Assembly: GCA_003223835.1 (NCBI GenBank)
Contig: QHWR01000022.1
Location: 1-35,146, forward strand
Direction of reading: 5' to 3'
Length of the DNA: 35,146 bases
From: Acidobacteriota bacterium
GTDB lineage: Bacteria > Acidobacteriota > Vicinamibacteria > Vicinamibacterales > 2-12-FULL-66-21
This document shows, one piece after another, positions 1 through 7,182 of the stretch; the stretch's first letter is position 1; every line of letters starts with the position of its first letter. The notes under the pieces were generated by a model. That model was not told the origin of the DNA and searched no databases. It saw only the letters and a program-made list of their open reading frames with translations. Both the position numbers and the translations under genes were made by a program.

Positions 1-466
1 ACACGCCGTCGAGATGATCGGTCTCGTGCTGAATCACGCGCGCGGTGAAGTTCTTCGCGCGCAGCTCGACCTTCCGTCCCCTCCGGTCGAGCGCCTTCAC
101 CTTGATTTCCGTGGCGCGCGAGACCTTGCCGCGCAAATCCGGAATGCTCAGGCAGCCTTCCCAGTCCTCCGCGAGGGCGGTACCCACCGGCGTAATCTCC
201 GGATTGATCAGCGCCATCAGCGGCACGCGCTCGCGTTCCTCGTGCTCATCGTCATCCGGAGAGCTGGCGAATCCGGCGACGAACACCCGCAGCCCCTGGT
301 GTACCTGCGGCGCGGCCAGCCCCACGCCCTGATACTCGCGCATCGTCTCGAACATGTCGTCGATCAATTGCTGGACGCGCGGTGATTTGATCTCGCCGGG
401 CTCGATCGGCCTCGCGCGCGCGCGCAGCGCCGGATGTCCCATCCGCGCGACTTTCAGGATCGACAT
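1..466 (-). CDS. def: Peptide deformylase, C-terminus cut by the window edge
   Basis: Removes the N-formyl group from nascent proteins; a cytosolic Fe2+/Zn2+ metallohydrolase. About 155 residues are visible from ATG 464-466. All three family motifs are readable: GVGLAAPQV near residue 50, EGCLSI near residue 109, and QHETDHLDG at the window edge (the metal ligands are the motif Cys and two His, with the catalytic Glu). Only the variable C-terminal tail is missing. There is no Shine-Dalgarno sequence; an AATAAT box lies 6 bp upstream of the start, so the transcript may be leaderless. It diverges from the Nudix gene at 609. Identification is firm. Confidence 0.95.
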   Translation of the reverse strand, partial: MSILKVARMGHPALRARARPIEPGEIKSPRVQQLIDDMFETMREYQGVGLAAPQVHQGLRVFVAGFASSPDDDEHEERERVPLMALINPEITPVGTALAEDWEGCLSIPDLRGKVSRATEIKVKALDRRGRKVELRAKNFTARVIQHETDHLDGV

Positions 467-472
467 GACGGG

Positions 473-478
473 ATTATT
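473..478 (-). promoter_or_regulatory. Candidate -10 box of def
   Basis: AATAAT on the minus strand, 6 bp before the def ATG. At the usual -10 to +1 distance, transcription would start at the start codon itself. No convincing -35 is seen; that position falls in the heptamer repeats. Confidence 0.45.
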
Positions 479-484
479 TCATAC

Positions 485-512
485 GGATGGTGGATGGTGG
501 ATGGTGGATGGT
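485..512. repeat. Heptamer tandem repeat GGATGGT x4
   Basis: Four perfect head-to-tail copies of GGATGGT, then a decayed copy (GGAAGAC). They lie in the gap between the divergent def and Nudix genes and face the GTCATCC array at 544-578. Confidence 0.9.
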
Positions 513-543
513 GGAAGACAGAAGTCGGAAAGTGACAGACTCC

Positions 544-578
544 GTCATCCGTCATCCGTCATCCGTCATCTGTCATCC
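544..578. repeat. Heptamer tandem repeat GTCATCC x5
   Basis: Five copies of GTCATCC (the fourth reads GTCATCT). Counting G-U pairs, one GGAUGGU unit of the 485-512 array pairs over all seven positions with one GUCAUCC unit. A plus-strand RNA could therefore fold into a long stem with a loop of about 30 nt. Confidence 0.9.
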
Positions 579-592
579 ATCATTCGCAACCA

Positions 593-600
593 TGTAAGCT
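593..600 (+). promoter_or_regulatory. Candidate -10 box for the Nudix gene
   Basis: TG followed by TAAGCT (TANNNT type) ends 8 bp before ATG 609. There is no Shine-Dalgarno sequence between them, so a leaderless or near-leaderless transcript is likely. Confidence 0.4.
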
Positions 601-608
601 AGACCCGG

Positions 609-1133
609 ATGCAGTACCGGTTCTGCCCGGCGTGCGGCGGCGCGCTCGAGACGCGATCGCTCAAAGCGAGCGAACCGGATCGACTCGTCTGCGGCGCGTG
701 CGCGTTCGTGTTCTACCTGGATCCGAAAGTCGCGGTCGGCACGATCATCGGCGCGACGGACGGGCGCATCGTCCTCGTGCGGCGCGCGATCGAGCCGGGC
801 TACGGTCTCTGGGTGTTTCCGGGAGGCTACGTCGATCGCGGCGAAGAGCTGACGTGCGCCGCGGTGCGCGAGGCGCGCGAGGAGTGCGGGCTCGAGGTCC
901 GCATCGACGGCCTCGTCAACATCTATTCCTATTCGGGGCGGACGCCGATAATCGTCGTATATGCCGCGACGGCGCTTACGGGCGAGCTCTGCAGCGATGA
1001 CGAGTGCCTGGAAGCGCGGCTGTTCAGCCCGTCCGAAATCCCGTGGGACGCGCTGGCGTTCCGCAGCACCGGGGACGCACTTCGCGATTATCTCAGCGGT
1101 CTGCGTCACGCCATCCCGGCTGCGGGCGGCTGA
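609..1133 (+). CDS. Zinc-ribbon Nudix hydrolase (NudC/ADP-ribose pyrophosphatase-like)
   Basis: 174 residues. An N-terminal zinc ribbon (C6-x2-C9, C28-x2-C31) is followed by a Nudix fold with an intact box: G73, E79, R87-E88, E91-E92, G94. Such proteins hydrolyse nucleoside diphosphates linked to another group. The Cys4 ribbon resembles that of NADH pyrophosphatase NudC, but the protein is shorter (about 174 against about 257 residues) and I see no NudC-specific SQPWPFPxS motif, so an ADP-ribose or other NDP-X substrate is equally possible. The start ATG 609 is chosen because the ribbon begins at once (residue 6). It appears monocistronic. Confidence 0.88.
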   Translation: MQYRFCPACGGALETRSLKASEPDRLVCGACAFVFYLDPKVAVGTIIGATDGRIVLVRRAIEPGYGLWVFPGGYVDRGEELTCAAVREAREECGLEVRIDGLVNIYSYSGRTPIIVVYAATALTGELCSDDECLEARLFSPSEIPWDALAFRSTGDALRDYLSGLRHAIPAAGG

Positions 1134-1137
1134 GGTC

Positions 1138-1146
1138 TGCTATACT
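1138..1146 (+). promoter_or_regulatory. Extended -10 promoter of the lipoprotein gene
   Basis: TGC followed by TATACT is an extended -10 motif. It lies just after the Nudix stop and 44 bp before the lipoprotein ATG, predicting a leader of roughly 38 nt. No clear -35 is seen. Confidence 0.5.
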
Positions 1147-1190
1147 GAAGATCCCCAGCGACTCCGGCCTGCCGGGTTCCCGACACGACC

Positions 1191-1649
1191 ATGACTACAC
1201 GAAAACTGTCTCTTGCGTTGGCGCTTGCCGCGACGGTCGGGCTCGGCGCATGCGCCGGATTCGAGCATTCCAGCTCGTCGACGGCGCCGAGCACGCCGGG
1301 CGTCAGCGCGCTGATGGGCAACTGGACCTCCGCGACGATCATTCCATCCCCGTCGAGCTGCACGGATTTCAAGTGGAACGTCACCGAGCAGACGGCGACG
1401 AGCGCGAAGGGATCGTTCAGCGCGATGTGCGCGAACAGCCTGAAGGTGTCAGGCACCGCGCAGGGCACGCTGAGCGGCTCCACGATCACCTGGAGCGCGA
1501 ACGGGAACGCGTCCGCGCCGGATCTGCCGACTTGCGCGATCGCGCTGACGGGCACCGCGGAGCTGGGCGTCGACTCGATCAGGATCCCCTACGCCGGCGA
1601 CACCTGCGTCGGCAAAGTCACCGGCGTCGAGATCCTGAAGAAGCACTGA
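1191..1649 (+). CDS. Small secreted lipoprotein of unknown function
   Basis: 152 residues. A typical type II signal peptide is visible: Lys/Arg at positions 4-5, a hydrophobic run from 6 to 17, and a lipobox L18-G-A-C21. Mature Cys21 would be lipidated. A Ser/Thr-rich linker (about 25-40) precedes a compact domain starting at LMGNWTSATI. Four Cys (near 57, 79, 114 and 137) could form two disulfides, which fits an extracytoplasmic location. I do not recognise the family; the repeated G-x-W/S pattern suggests a small beta-barrel or lipocalin-like fold, but that is a guess. It converges on lacD with a single base between the stop codons. Confidence 0.75.
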   Translation: MTTRKLSLALALAATVGLGACAGFEHSSSSTAPSTPGVSALMGNWTSATIIPSPSSCTDFKWNVTEQTATSAKGSFSAMCANSLKVSGTAQGTLSGSTITWSANGNASAPDLPTCAIALTGTAELGVDSIRIPYAGDTCVGKVTGVEILKKH

Positions 1650-1650
1650 A

Positions 1651-2658
1651 TCAGCGCAGGTCGTCGGCGCTCTTCGCGCCGTAGAACGCAAACCAGGGCT
1701 GCGCCGGCTTCAGGCGGGCGTTGACGTTGGTGATGTTCTTGACGCCTTCGTTCTGGAGCCACGCGCGGAACGCATCCGCTCCCTGTTTCGCGTACACGGG
1801 GATGCCATCCTTCCAGGTCGCGCGGCCGCAGAGGACGCCCGAGAAACGCGTGCCGGCCTCGGCGGCCAGTTCGAGCGCTTCGGTGAACTCCGAGTTGCTG
1901 ACGCCGGCCGAGAGATAGATGAACGGCTTCGTCGCCGCGTCCGCCGCGCGCCGGAACGCATCCTTCGCCTCCTGCTTCGAGTACACCTTCGTTCCGCCGG
2001 ACGCGCGCGTCCCCTCGACGAACTTCATGTTGATGGGGACCTCGACTTTCATCACGTCCACGCCGTAACGGTCCTTGGTCAGCTCGCGCATGCTGCCGAT
2101 GACGGCCTCCGGCTTCTTCTTCGCGAACTCGGGCCCCTTTTCGTCCATGCTCTCGTCGTAGGTGACGAACTCGAGGAAAAACGGGATGTCGTTCGCGCGG
2201 CATTCGTCGCCGATCCGCTCGACCCACGCGTGCTTCTTGTCGTTGACGTCCTTCGGATCGAACGGCGTGTAGTAGAGGAGAATCTTGATGCAGTCGGCGC
2301 CCGCGTCCTTCAGCCGCCGCACGGACCACTCGTCGAGCAGGTCCGGGAGACGGCCGGGACCTGTCTTGTCGTAGCCCGTCTTTTCGTACGCCAACAGCAG
2401 ACCGGCGTTCTTCGCGCGGCGCTTGCTCGCGGGCAGGCCCCACTCTGGATCGAGCAGGATCGCGCTCGCGTGCGGCGTGAGGACCTCGGTCACCAAGGAC
2501 TTGAACTCTACGAGATCGCGCTCGCCGACATCGCTCCCCTTTTCCTTCGCGAGCGCCTTTTGCAGCGATCCGCGCTGGTCCATCGCCGCCGCGGCGATCA
2601 CGCCGCGATCGTTCGACACCGCCTTCAGGCCCGCGAGCTTCCCCGCTGTGATCTTCAC
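1651..2658 (-). CDS. lacD: Tagatose 1,6-diphosphate aldolase (LacD family)
   Basis: 335 residues, the usual length for class I LacD aldolases, which cleave tagatose 1,6-bisphosphate to DHAP and glyceraldehyde 3-phosphate and often accept fructose 1,6-bisphosphate. Family signatures are clear: AAAMDQRGSL near 22-31, LDPEWGLPA 69-77, K125 in CIKILLYY, E163 in FFLEFVTYDE, and the Schiff-base Lys at 204 in VMKVEVPIN. The start is GTG, with a strong GAGGAG about 8 nt upstream; it lies 2 nt after the thiI stop, so it is translationally coupled as the last gene of the minus-strand operon. No lac/tagatose genes are nearby, so it may serve as a general ketose-bisphosphate aldolase. Confidence 0.9.
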   Translation of the reverse strand: MKITAGKLAGLKAVSNDRGVIAAAAMDQRGSLQKALAKEKGSDVGERDLVEFKSLVTEVLTPHASAILLDPEWGLPASKRRAKNAGLLLAYEKTGYDKTGPGRLPDLLDEWSVRRLKDAGADCIKILLYYTPFDPKDVNDKKHAWVERIGDECRANDIPFFLEFVTYDESMDEKGPEFAKKKPEAVIGSMRELTKDRYGVDVMKVEVPINMKFVEGTRASGGTKVYSKQEAKDAFRRAADAATKPFIYLSAGVSNSEFTEALELAAEAGTRFSGVLCGRATWKDGIPVYAKQGADAFRAWLQNEGVKNITNVNARLKPAQPWFAFYGAKSADDLR

Positions 2659-2660
2659 GT

Positions 2661-3863
2661 TCAGCTCCTCACGTCACCGTGTTCCGCAGCCCTGGATTCT
2701 ACAACAGGGAATCTGAAGCGCTCGACGCTGGCCGCGGCGACGGCGTCGCGGACGATGTCGTCGATCGGCAGCTCGCGCTCGGCGGCCTCGACGTCGGCGC
2801 GGCGCGCCTTCGTCGCGGGGTGCTTCGGCGTGAACAACGTGCAGCAATCCTGGTCCGGGATGATCGAAATGGGATAGGTGCCGAGCCGTTCCGCCTGCGC
2901 CGTGATCTCCTCCTTGTCCATCCCGATGAGCGGCCGGAGCACCGGCATGGACGCGACCTCGTCGATGGCCGACAGGTTCTCGATCGTCTGCGACGCAACC
3001 TGTCCGACGACCTCGCCCGTCACGAGCGCCCGCGCGTGCTGCTGCCGCGCGATCCGCTCGGCGATGCGCATCATGAACCGCCGATAGATGACGACGCGCA
3101 GCGGCGGCGCCACGGCGAGGACGATGCGCTGCTGGATGTCGCCGAAGGGGACGAGAAACAAACGCGAGCGGAACTGATACTGCGTCAGCAATCTGGCGAG
3201 CTCGCGCGTCTTTTCCTGCGACGCGCGCGACAGAATCGGGTAGCTGTGGAAGTGCACGAGCAGGACGCGGCAGCCGCGACGCATCATCCGCCACGCGGCC
3301 ACGGGCGAGTCGATGCCGCCCGACAGCAGGCATGCCACGCGGCCTCCAGAGCCGACCGGCAGACCGCCCGCGCCACGCTCCTTCCCGAACGAGTAGAACG
3401 CCTCCGTCGTCAGCGCCTCAACGTGGATCGTCAGCTCGGGATGGTCGAGGTCCACGCGCCATCCGCGCGCATCCTTGATCCGGCCCCCGACCTCGCGCTC
3501 GATCTGCGGCGACGTCAGCGGGAACCGCTTGTCGGCGCGTTTGGCCGACACGCGAAAGCTCGATGTCTCCCGCCCCTCGAGGTCGCGCAGGATCTCGGCC
3601 GCGATCGCGTCCACGTCGAGCGGCGTGCGCCCCGCGCGCGCGAAGTTTCCGACGCCGAACACGCGCGCGACCCGATCGCGCACGCGCTCCCACGGCGCCT
3701 CCGGCCCGAGCACCAGCTCGATGCGCCCCATCAGGACGCGGACGTCGCGGACGCCGAGGTCCGACGTCGCCTCGCGCAGGTTGCGCACCAGGCGCGCGAC
3801 GAACCACGGCCGGTTGCGCCCCTTCAGCGCGATTTCCTGGTAGTGGACGAGGAGAGAATTCAC
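2661..3863 (-). CDS. thiI: tRNA 4-thiouridine synthase ThiI, form without rhodanese domain
   Basis: About 400 residues. An N-terminal ferredoxin-like/THUMP region (to about 165) is followed by the PP-loop adenylation domain with SGGIDSPVA near 182-190, and the DQDCCTLFTPKHP Cys motif near 338-350. ThiI adenylates U8 of tRNA and accepts persulfide sulfur; some homologues also feed thiamin thiazole synthesis. The C-terminal rhodanese domain of the E. coli enzyme (about 480 residues) is absent, as in Bacillus-type ThiI, so sulfur must come from a separate protein. The start is ambiguous: GTG 3863 or TTG 3866. Both lie inside an 8-bp tandem repeat, which has supplied or replaced the translation start region. 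No Shine-Dalgarno sequence is evident. Confidence 0.9.
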   Translation of the reverse strand: MNSLLVHYQEIALKGRNRPWFVARLVRNLREATSDLGVRDVRVLMGRIELVLGPEAPWERVRDRVARVFGVGNFARAGRTPLDVDAIAAEILRDLEGRETSSFRVSAKRADKRFPLTSPQIEREVGGRIKDARGWRVDLDHPELTIHVEALTTEAFYSFGKERGAGGLPVGSGGRVACLLSGGIDSPVAAWRMMRRGCRVLLVHFHSYPILSRASQEKTRELARLLTQYQFRSRLFLVPFGDIQQRIVLAVAPPLRVVIYRRFMMRIAERIARQQHARALVTGEVVGQVASQTIENLSAIDEVASMPVLRPLIGMDKEEITAQAERLGTYPISIIPDQDCCTLFTPKHPATKARRADVEAAERELPIDDIVRDAVAAASVERFRFPVVESRAAEHGDVRS

Positions 3864-3897
3864 CAACTCATCAACTCACCAATTCACCAATTCACCA
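3858..3897. repeat. Octamer tandem repeat ATTCACCA x5
   Basis: Five 8-bp units (ATTCACCA; the second and third copies begin ACTC, and the second also reads ATCA). The array covers the hpnE stop and the thiI start, so it encodes the last residues of HpnE and the first codon(s) of ThiI. The same unit recurs twice at 25087-25102. Confidence 0.9.
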
Positions 3898-5212
3898 ATT
3901 GTTCCGCCGCCCTGTGCCCTGCCAGGGCGGCGCTCTCAATTGTGCCCGGCAGCCCCGTGTCGATCCAGTCGCCGGCCAGCACGAGGCCTCGAATCGGCGT
4001 CGCGGTCGCCGGGCGCGGCGGCTGGCCGGGCGCGAGGGAGAACGTCGCGCGCTTTTCGCGGATCACCGTGCCGCGGAGAAGCGTCGCGCCGCGCGCACCC
4101 GGAATCGACGCCGCCACCTCGCGCGACGCGAGGTCGATGAGCGCCGGGTTGTCGAGCGCCACGAGCGCGTCCGCCCCGCTCGAGACGAGCGACAAGTGCG
4201 ACGCGCGCTCGCCGAATGCCTGCCGCTTGTCGAACACCCACTGCATCGCGCGGCCGGGCAGCCCGACGAACAGGTCGTCCATCACCGTCCGGTCGTACCA
4301 CAGATTGACCGTCACGATCGGCTTCGACTCGAGACGCTCCGCGTTGGCGATGATGGGCTCCATCGGCTCGAGATCGCCCGCGAGCAGCGCGCGCAGGCCG
4401 AACCATGGCACTGCGGCGACGACGCGGCGGCAGGCGATCCGCTCGCCGCGGACGTCAATCGCGGCGACCTCGCCGTCCGCGACGTGCACGCGCGCGAGCG
4501 CGTGAAGCCGGACCTCGCCGCCGCGCGACTCGACGTAGCGGCGCGCCGGGAGCGCGTACATCTCGTGCAGGGGCACGAGCGGCAGCGCGAGCGACGCGTC
4601 CGTCCGGTCGCGCCCGAACATCTCGGCGAGCACGCGAACGAACGGCGCCGCGGCCGCTTCGGACGGCGACTGGTTCAATGCGGCGACGGCCAGGGGCTCC
4701 CACAACCATTCGCGCAGGCGGCCGCGCTGGCCGTGACGCGTCAGCCACGCGGACACGGTCTCGCCGGCAGATGCCGGAGTACGGAGCGCGGCCCGTGCGC
4801 GCAGCAACGGTCGGGCAAGGCGGAGCACGGACAAGCGCTCGCGCCAGGGAAGCGCATCCCATCGCATGACGCCCGCCAGCAGATGAAGCGGCGACGGAAG
4901 CGGCGGACATCGGAGCACCGATCGCCGTCCCGCCGCGTCGAGGTACGGCACTTCGAGCGTCGGCTGGATGCGGACGTGGCCTTCCGCGCCGATTCGGCGG
5001 AGCAGGGTGAAAGTCTCGCGGTAGCAGCCGAGCAGCACGTGCTGGCCGTTGTCGACGCGTTCGCCGGTCGTGCGGTCCGCGAACGCCGTCGCGCGCCCGC
5101 CCAGCTCGCCGCGCGCTTCGAGCACCAGCACGCGCCGGCCGGCGCCGGCGAGCGCGGTCGCCGCGCTCAGCCCCGCGACGCCGCCGCCGACGACCACAAC
5201 GTCAAACGCCAC
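3884..5212 (-). CDS. hpnE: Squalene-forming FAD-dependent desaturase HpnE
   Basis: 442 residues. An N-terminal Rossmann FAD site GGGVAGLSAATA (9-20) with the ribose-binding Glu at 32 is followed by ELGGRATAF, characteristic of phytoene-desaturase-like amine oxidases; the C-terminal motif LAGDWIDTGLPGTIESA closes the FAD site. HpnE reduces hydroxysqualene to squalene, the third step after HpnC/HpnD. It lies downstream of hpnC and hpnD on the same strand, separated from hpnD by a 234-bp repeat-rich gap. The start is GTG 5210-5212, which is part of a repeat motif ATCTGTGGC; no Shine-Dalgarno sequence precedes it. The last residues (LVNW) come from the octamer repeat. Confidence 0.93.
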   Translation of the reverse strand: MAFDVVVVGGGVAGLSAATALAGAGRRVLVLEARGELGGRATAFADRTTGERVDNGQHVLLGCYRETFTLLRRIGAEGHVRIQPTLEVPYLDAAGRRSVLRCPPLPSPLHLLAGVMRWDALPWRERLSVLRLARPLLRARAALRTPASAGETVSAWLTRHGQRGRLREWLWEPLAVAALNQSPSEAAAAPFVRVLAEMFGRDRTDASLALPLVPLHEMYALPARRYVESRGGEVRLHALARVHVADGEVAAIDVRGERIACRRVVAAVPWFGLRALLAGDLEPMEPIIANAERLESKPIVTVNLWYDRTVMDDLFVGLPGRAMQWVFDKRQAFGERASHLSLVSSGADALVALDNPALIDLASREVAASIPGARGATLLRGTVIREKRATFSLAPGQPPRPATATPIRGLVLAGDWIDTGLPGTIESAALAGHRAAEQLVNW

Positions 5213-5446
5213 AGATGCACACAGAACTTATCAGCCACCGACGCACACAGAACTTATCAGCGACGCACGCGGAACTGATCAGCCACAGATGCACACAGAT
5301 ATACACAGATGAAGAATTCAAAAAACAACAAGATGTGATCTGTGTGCATCTGTGTGTATCTGTGGCTGGTACGAAGCGTGTGGATCTGTGGCTGGTACGA
5401 AGCGTGTGGATCTGTGGCAGGACGAGCGCGTTATCCGTGGCGACAA
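5213..5446. repeat. Composite intergenic repeat cluster between hpnD and hpnE
   Basis: Three layers can be read. (1) Direct repeats of GCACACAGAACTTATCAG at 5217-5234 and 5243-5260, with a diverged copy at 5265-5282. (2) An inverted repeat with 31-bp arms, 5280-5310 and 5338-5368: 28 of 31 positions pair, two more as G-U. The arms are built from ACACAGAT units and enclose an A-rich 27-nt loop. (3) A perfect 26-bp tandem duplication, 5365-5390 and 5391-5416. The region holds no gene. Confidence 0.9.
5280..5368. repeat. 31-bp-arm inverted repeat (hairpin)
   Basis: Arms 5280-5310 and 5338-5368 are reverse complements apart from three positions (two become G-U in RNA). On the operon transcript this would form a very stable hairpin between hpnD and hpnE. 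It could act as an mRNA-processing or stability element or partial terminator within the operon. Confidence 0.85.
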
Positions 5447-6289
5447 TCATCTGCCGCCGACCATCGTCGTGATCCACGCGCGCGCGGCAATGAGCGCGCG
5501 GCGCGGACGCGGAATGCGGATCACGCGCGCGAAGACGTCGTAGTCCTCCGCCTCGATGCGGTCGAGGATCGCGTGATAGATCGCGCCCATGATCCGCGCG
5601 GCGACGAGACGACGGCGATCGCGGGCGGGGAGGATGGCGGCGGCACGCGCGTAGTACTCGCGCGCGCGCTCGGCCTGGAATGCGAGCAGCCGCCTGACGG
5701 CGGGCGATTGCACGCCGCTTCCCGTCCGCTGCGATTCCCGGACCAGATCCTCTTCGGTGCACTCGCAGGACGCAAAGTCCGCCTGCGGAATGTAGACGCG
5801 GCCCCGCGCGAGATCCCCCGGCACGTCTCTCAGGATGTTCGTGAGCTGCAGCGCGACGCCGAGGTCGATCGCGTACGCCTTCGACGCGGGATCCTCGCAG
5901 CCGAAGATCTCGACGCAGATCAGCCCGATCGCCGACGCGACGCGGATGCAGTACTGATAGAGGTCCTCGAACGTCGCGTAGCGTCTGGCCGCGAGGTCCA
6001 TCTCGACGCCTTCGATCAACGCGCCGAACGCGGACCGTGGCAAGTGGAACCGCCGGATCCACGGCTGGAGCTGCTGCCCCTGCGGCGTGGCGGGCGACGC
6101 GCCGTCGAAGCACGCCGCGAGTTCGGCGCGCCACCGCGCCAGCTCCACGTCGCCGGCCCGCACGTGGTCGGTCGCCTCGTCGGCCGCATCGTCCACCGCG
6201 CGGCAGAAATCCCACACGGCGACAATCGCGCGTCGTTTCTCGGCCGGCAGAACCAGGAACGCGTAATAGAAGTTGGTGTCGCGTGCCAT
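5447..6289 (-). CDS. hpnD: Presqualene diphosphate synthase HpnD
   Basis: 280 residues, trans-isoprenyl diphosphate synthase (squalene/phytoene synthase) fold. The two Asp-rich Mg2+/diphosphate motifs are DDAAD (33-37) and DVPGD (155-159, in LTNILRDVPGD). It condenses two farnesyl diphosphates to presqualene diphosphate. HpnD rather than HpnC is supported by the N-terminal DTNFYYAFLVLP and by VPGD in the second motif. ATG 6289 overlaps the hpnC stop as TGATG, a coupled start; GTG 6292 is a possible alternative. It is followed by the repeat cluster and then hpnE. Confidence 0.92.
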   Translation of the reverse strand: MARDTNFYYAFLVLPAEKRRAIVAVWDFCRAVDDAADEATDHVRAGDVELARWRAELAACFDGASPATPQGQQLQPWIRRFHLPRSAFGALIEGVEMDLAARRYATFEDLYQYCIRVASAIGLICVEIFGCEDPASKAYAIDLGVALQLTNILRDVPGDLARGRVYIPQADFASCECTEEDLVRESQRTGSGVQSPAVRRLLAFQAERAREYYARAAAILPARDRRRLVAARIMGAIYHAILDRIEAEDYDVFARVIRIPRPRRALIAARAWITTMVGGR

Positions 6290-7182
6290 CACCGACCCGA
6301 CGGCCGAGGATCAACCGTCCGCGCCCATCGCGCCATTCTCCAGAGCAGCACCGGCGCGTCAGCGGCGCGGAGCGCCGGACGTTCGGCGAAGACGTCGTAC
6401 TCGGCGCGCTCGAGTTTCTCGAGAATGCGGGTGCCGCCGAGCCAGGTCGCGCGCAGCTCCCAGCGGAGACGTCCGCGGACGGCGCCGCACAACGGCCGTC
6501 CGGTGACGAAGAGCGCGCGCGTCCGCGCGGCGGCGTCCCGGAGCGCCTCGCGCCACGCGGGCGTGAGCCGCCGCCGAGCCAGGTCCGCCTCCTCGGCGCC
6601 GCGGGGTTTCGTGAGCTCGCGCGGCACGTAGATACGTCCCTTGAGGTAATCGCGCTCGAGATCCTGCCAGAAATTCGTCAACTGGAGCGCCGTGCAGATC
6701 GCATCCGATCGTTCGTCGAGTCTGGCATCGTCATAGCCGGCGACGCGAAGGACGAGACGCCCGACCGGGTTCGCGGACCGCCGGCAGTAGTCGATCACCT
6801 CGGTCCACGTCGCATAACGCGTCGTGGTCACGTCCTGCCGGAATGCGCTGAGCAGGTCTTCCAGAAGCGTCACGGGCAGCCTGCACGAACGAATCGTCGC
6901 GGCGAGCGCGGTGAAGACAGGCTCGTGCGAGTCCTGCGGCAGCGGCCCTCCGGCGGCAGCCGTGTCGAGATGCGCGCCCCAGGCGTCCAGTTGTCGCAGG
7001 CGCTCGGCCGCGGGACGATCGCCTTCGTCGGCGACATCGTCCGCCCCGCGCGCGAACGCGTAAATCGCCGCGATGTGCGGCCGCATGCGCCGGGGCAGCA
7101 GCCACGACGCAACCGGAAAGTTCTCATAATGGTCGCGCGCGAGCCGTTCGCACTGCCGGTACGCCTCCTGCAGCGCTACCAC
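6289..7182 (-). CDS. hpnC: Hydroxysqualene synthase HpnC
   Basis: 297 residues, same fold as HpnD. First Asp motif DDVAD (48-52), second NFWQDLERD (170-178); NFWQD is the usual HpnC form. It converts presqualene diphosphate to hydroxysqualene. The start is GTG 7182, overlapping the preceding pduO stop by 7 nt, so it is translationally coupled. Together with hpnD and hpnE it makes squalene from farnesyl diphosphate without NADPH-dependent squalene synthase. A squalene-hopene cyclase is not in the window. Confidence 0.92.
   Translation of the reverse strand: MVALQEAYRQCERLARDHYENFPVASWLLPRRMRPHIAAIYAFARGADDVADEGDRPAAERLRQLDAWGAHLDTAAAGGPLPQDSHEPVFTALAATIRSCRLPVTLLEDLLSAFRQDVTTTRYATWTEVIDYCRRSANPVGRLVLRVAGYDDARLDERSDAICTALQLTNFWQDLERDYLKGRIYVPRELTKPRGAEEADLARRRLTPAWREALRDAAARTRALFVTGRPLCGAVRGRLRWELRATWLGGTRILEKLERAEYDVFAERPALRAADAPVLLWRMARWARTVDPRPSGR

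Noticed and set aside
2679-4505. Long open frame on the plus strand opposite thiI and hpnE (about 600 codons)
   Set aside because: Antisense to two clear enzymes. Its translation is Arg/Ala/His-rich with no recognisable motif, a usual by-product of GC-rich codon use.
5213-5446. CRISPR array or tRNA-like structure
   Set aside because: Unit spacing is irregular, there are no unique spacers, and the long inverted repeat cannot form a cloverleaf.
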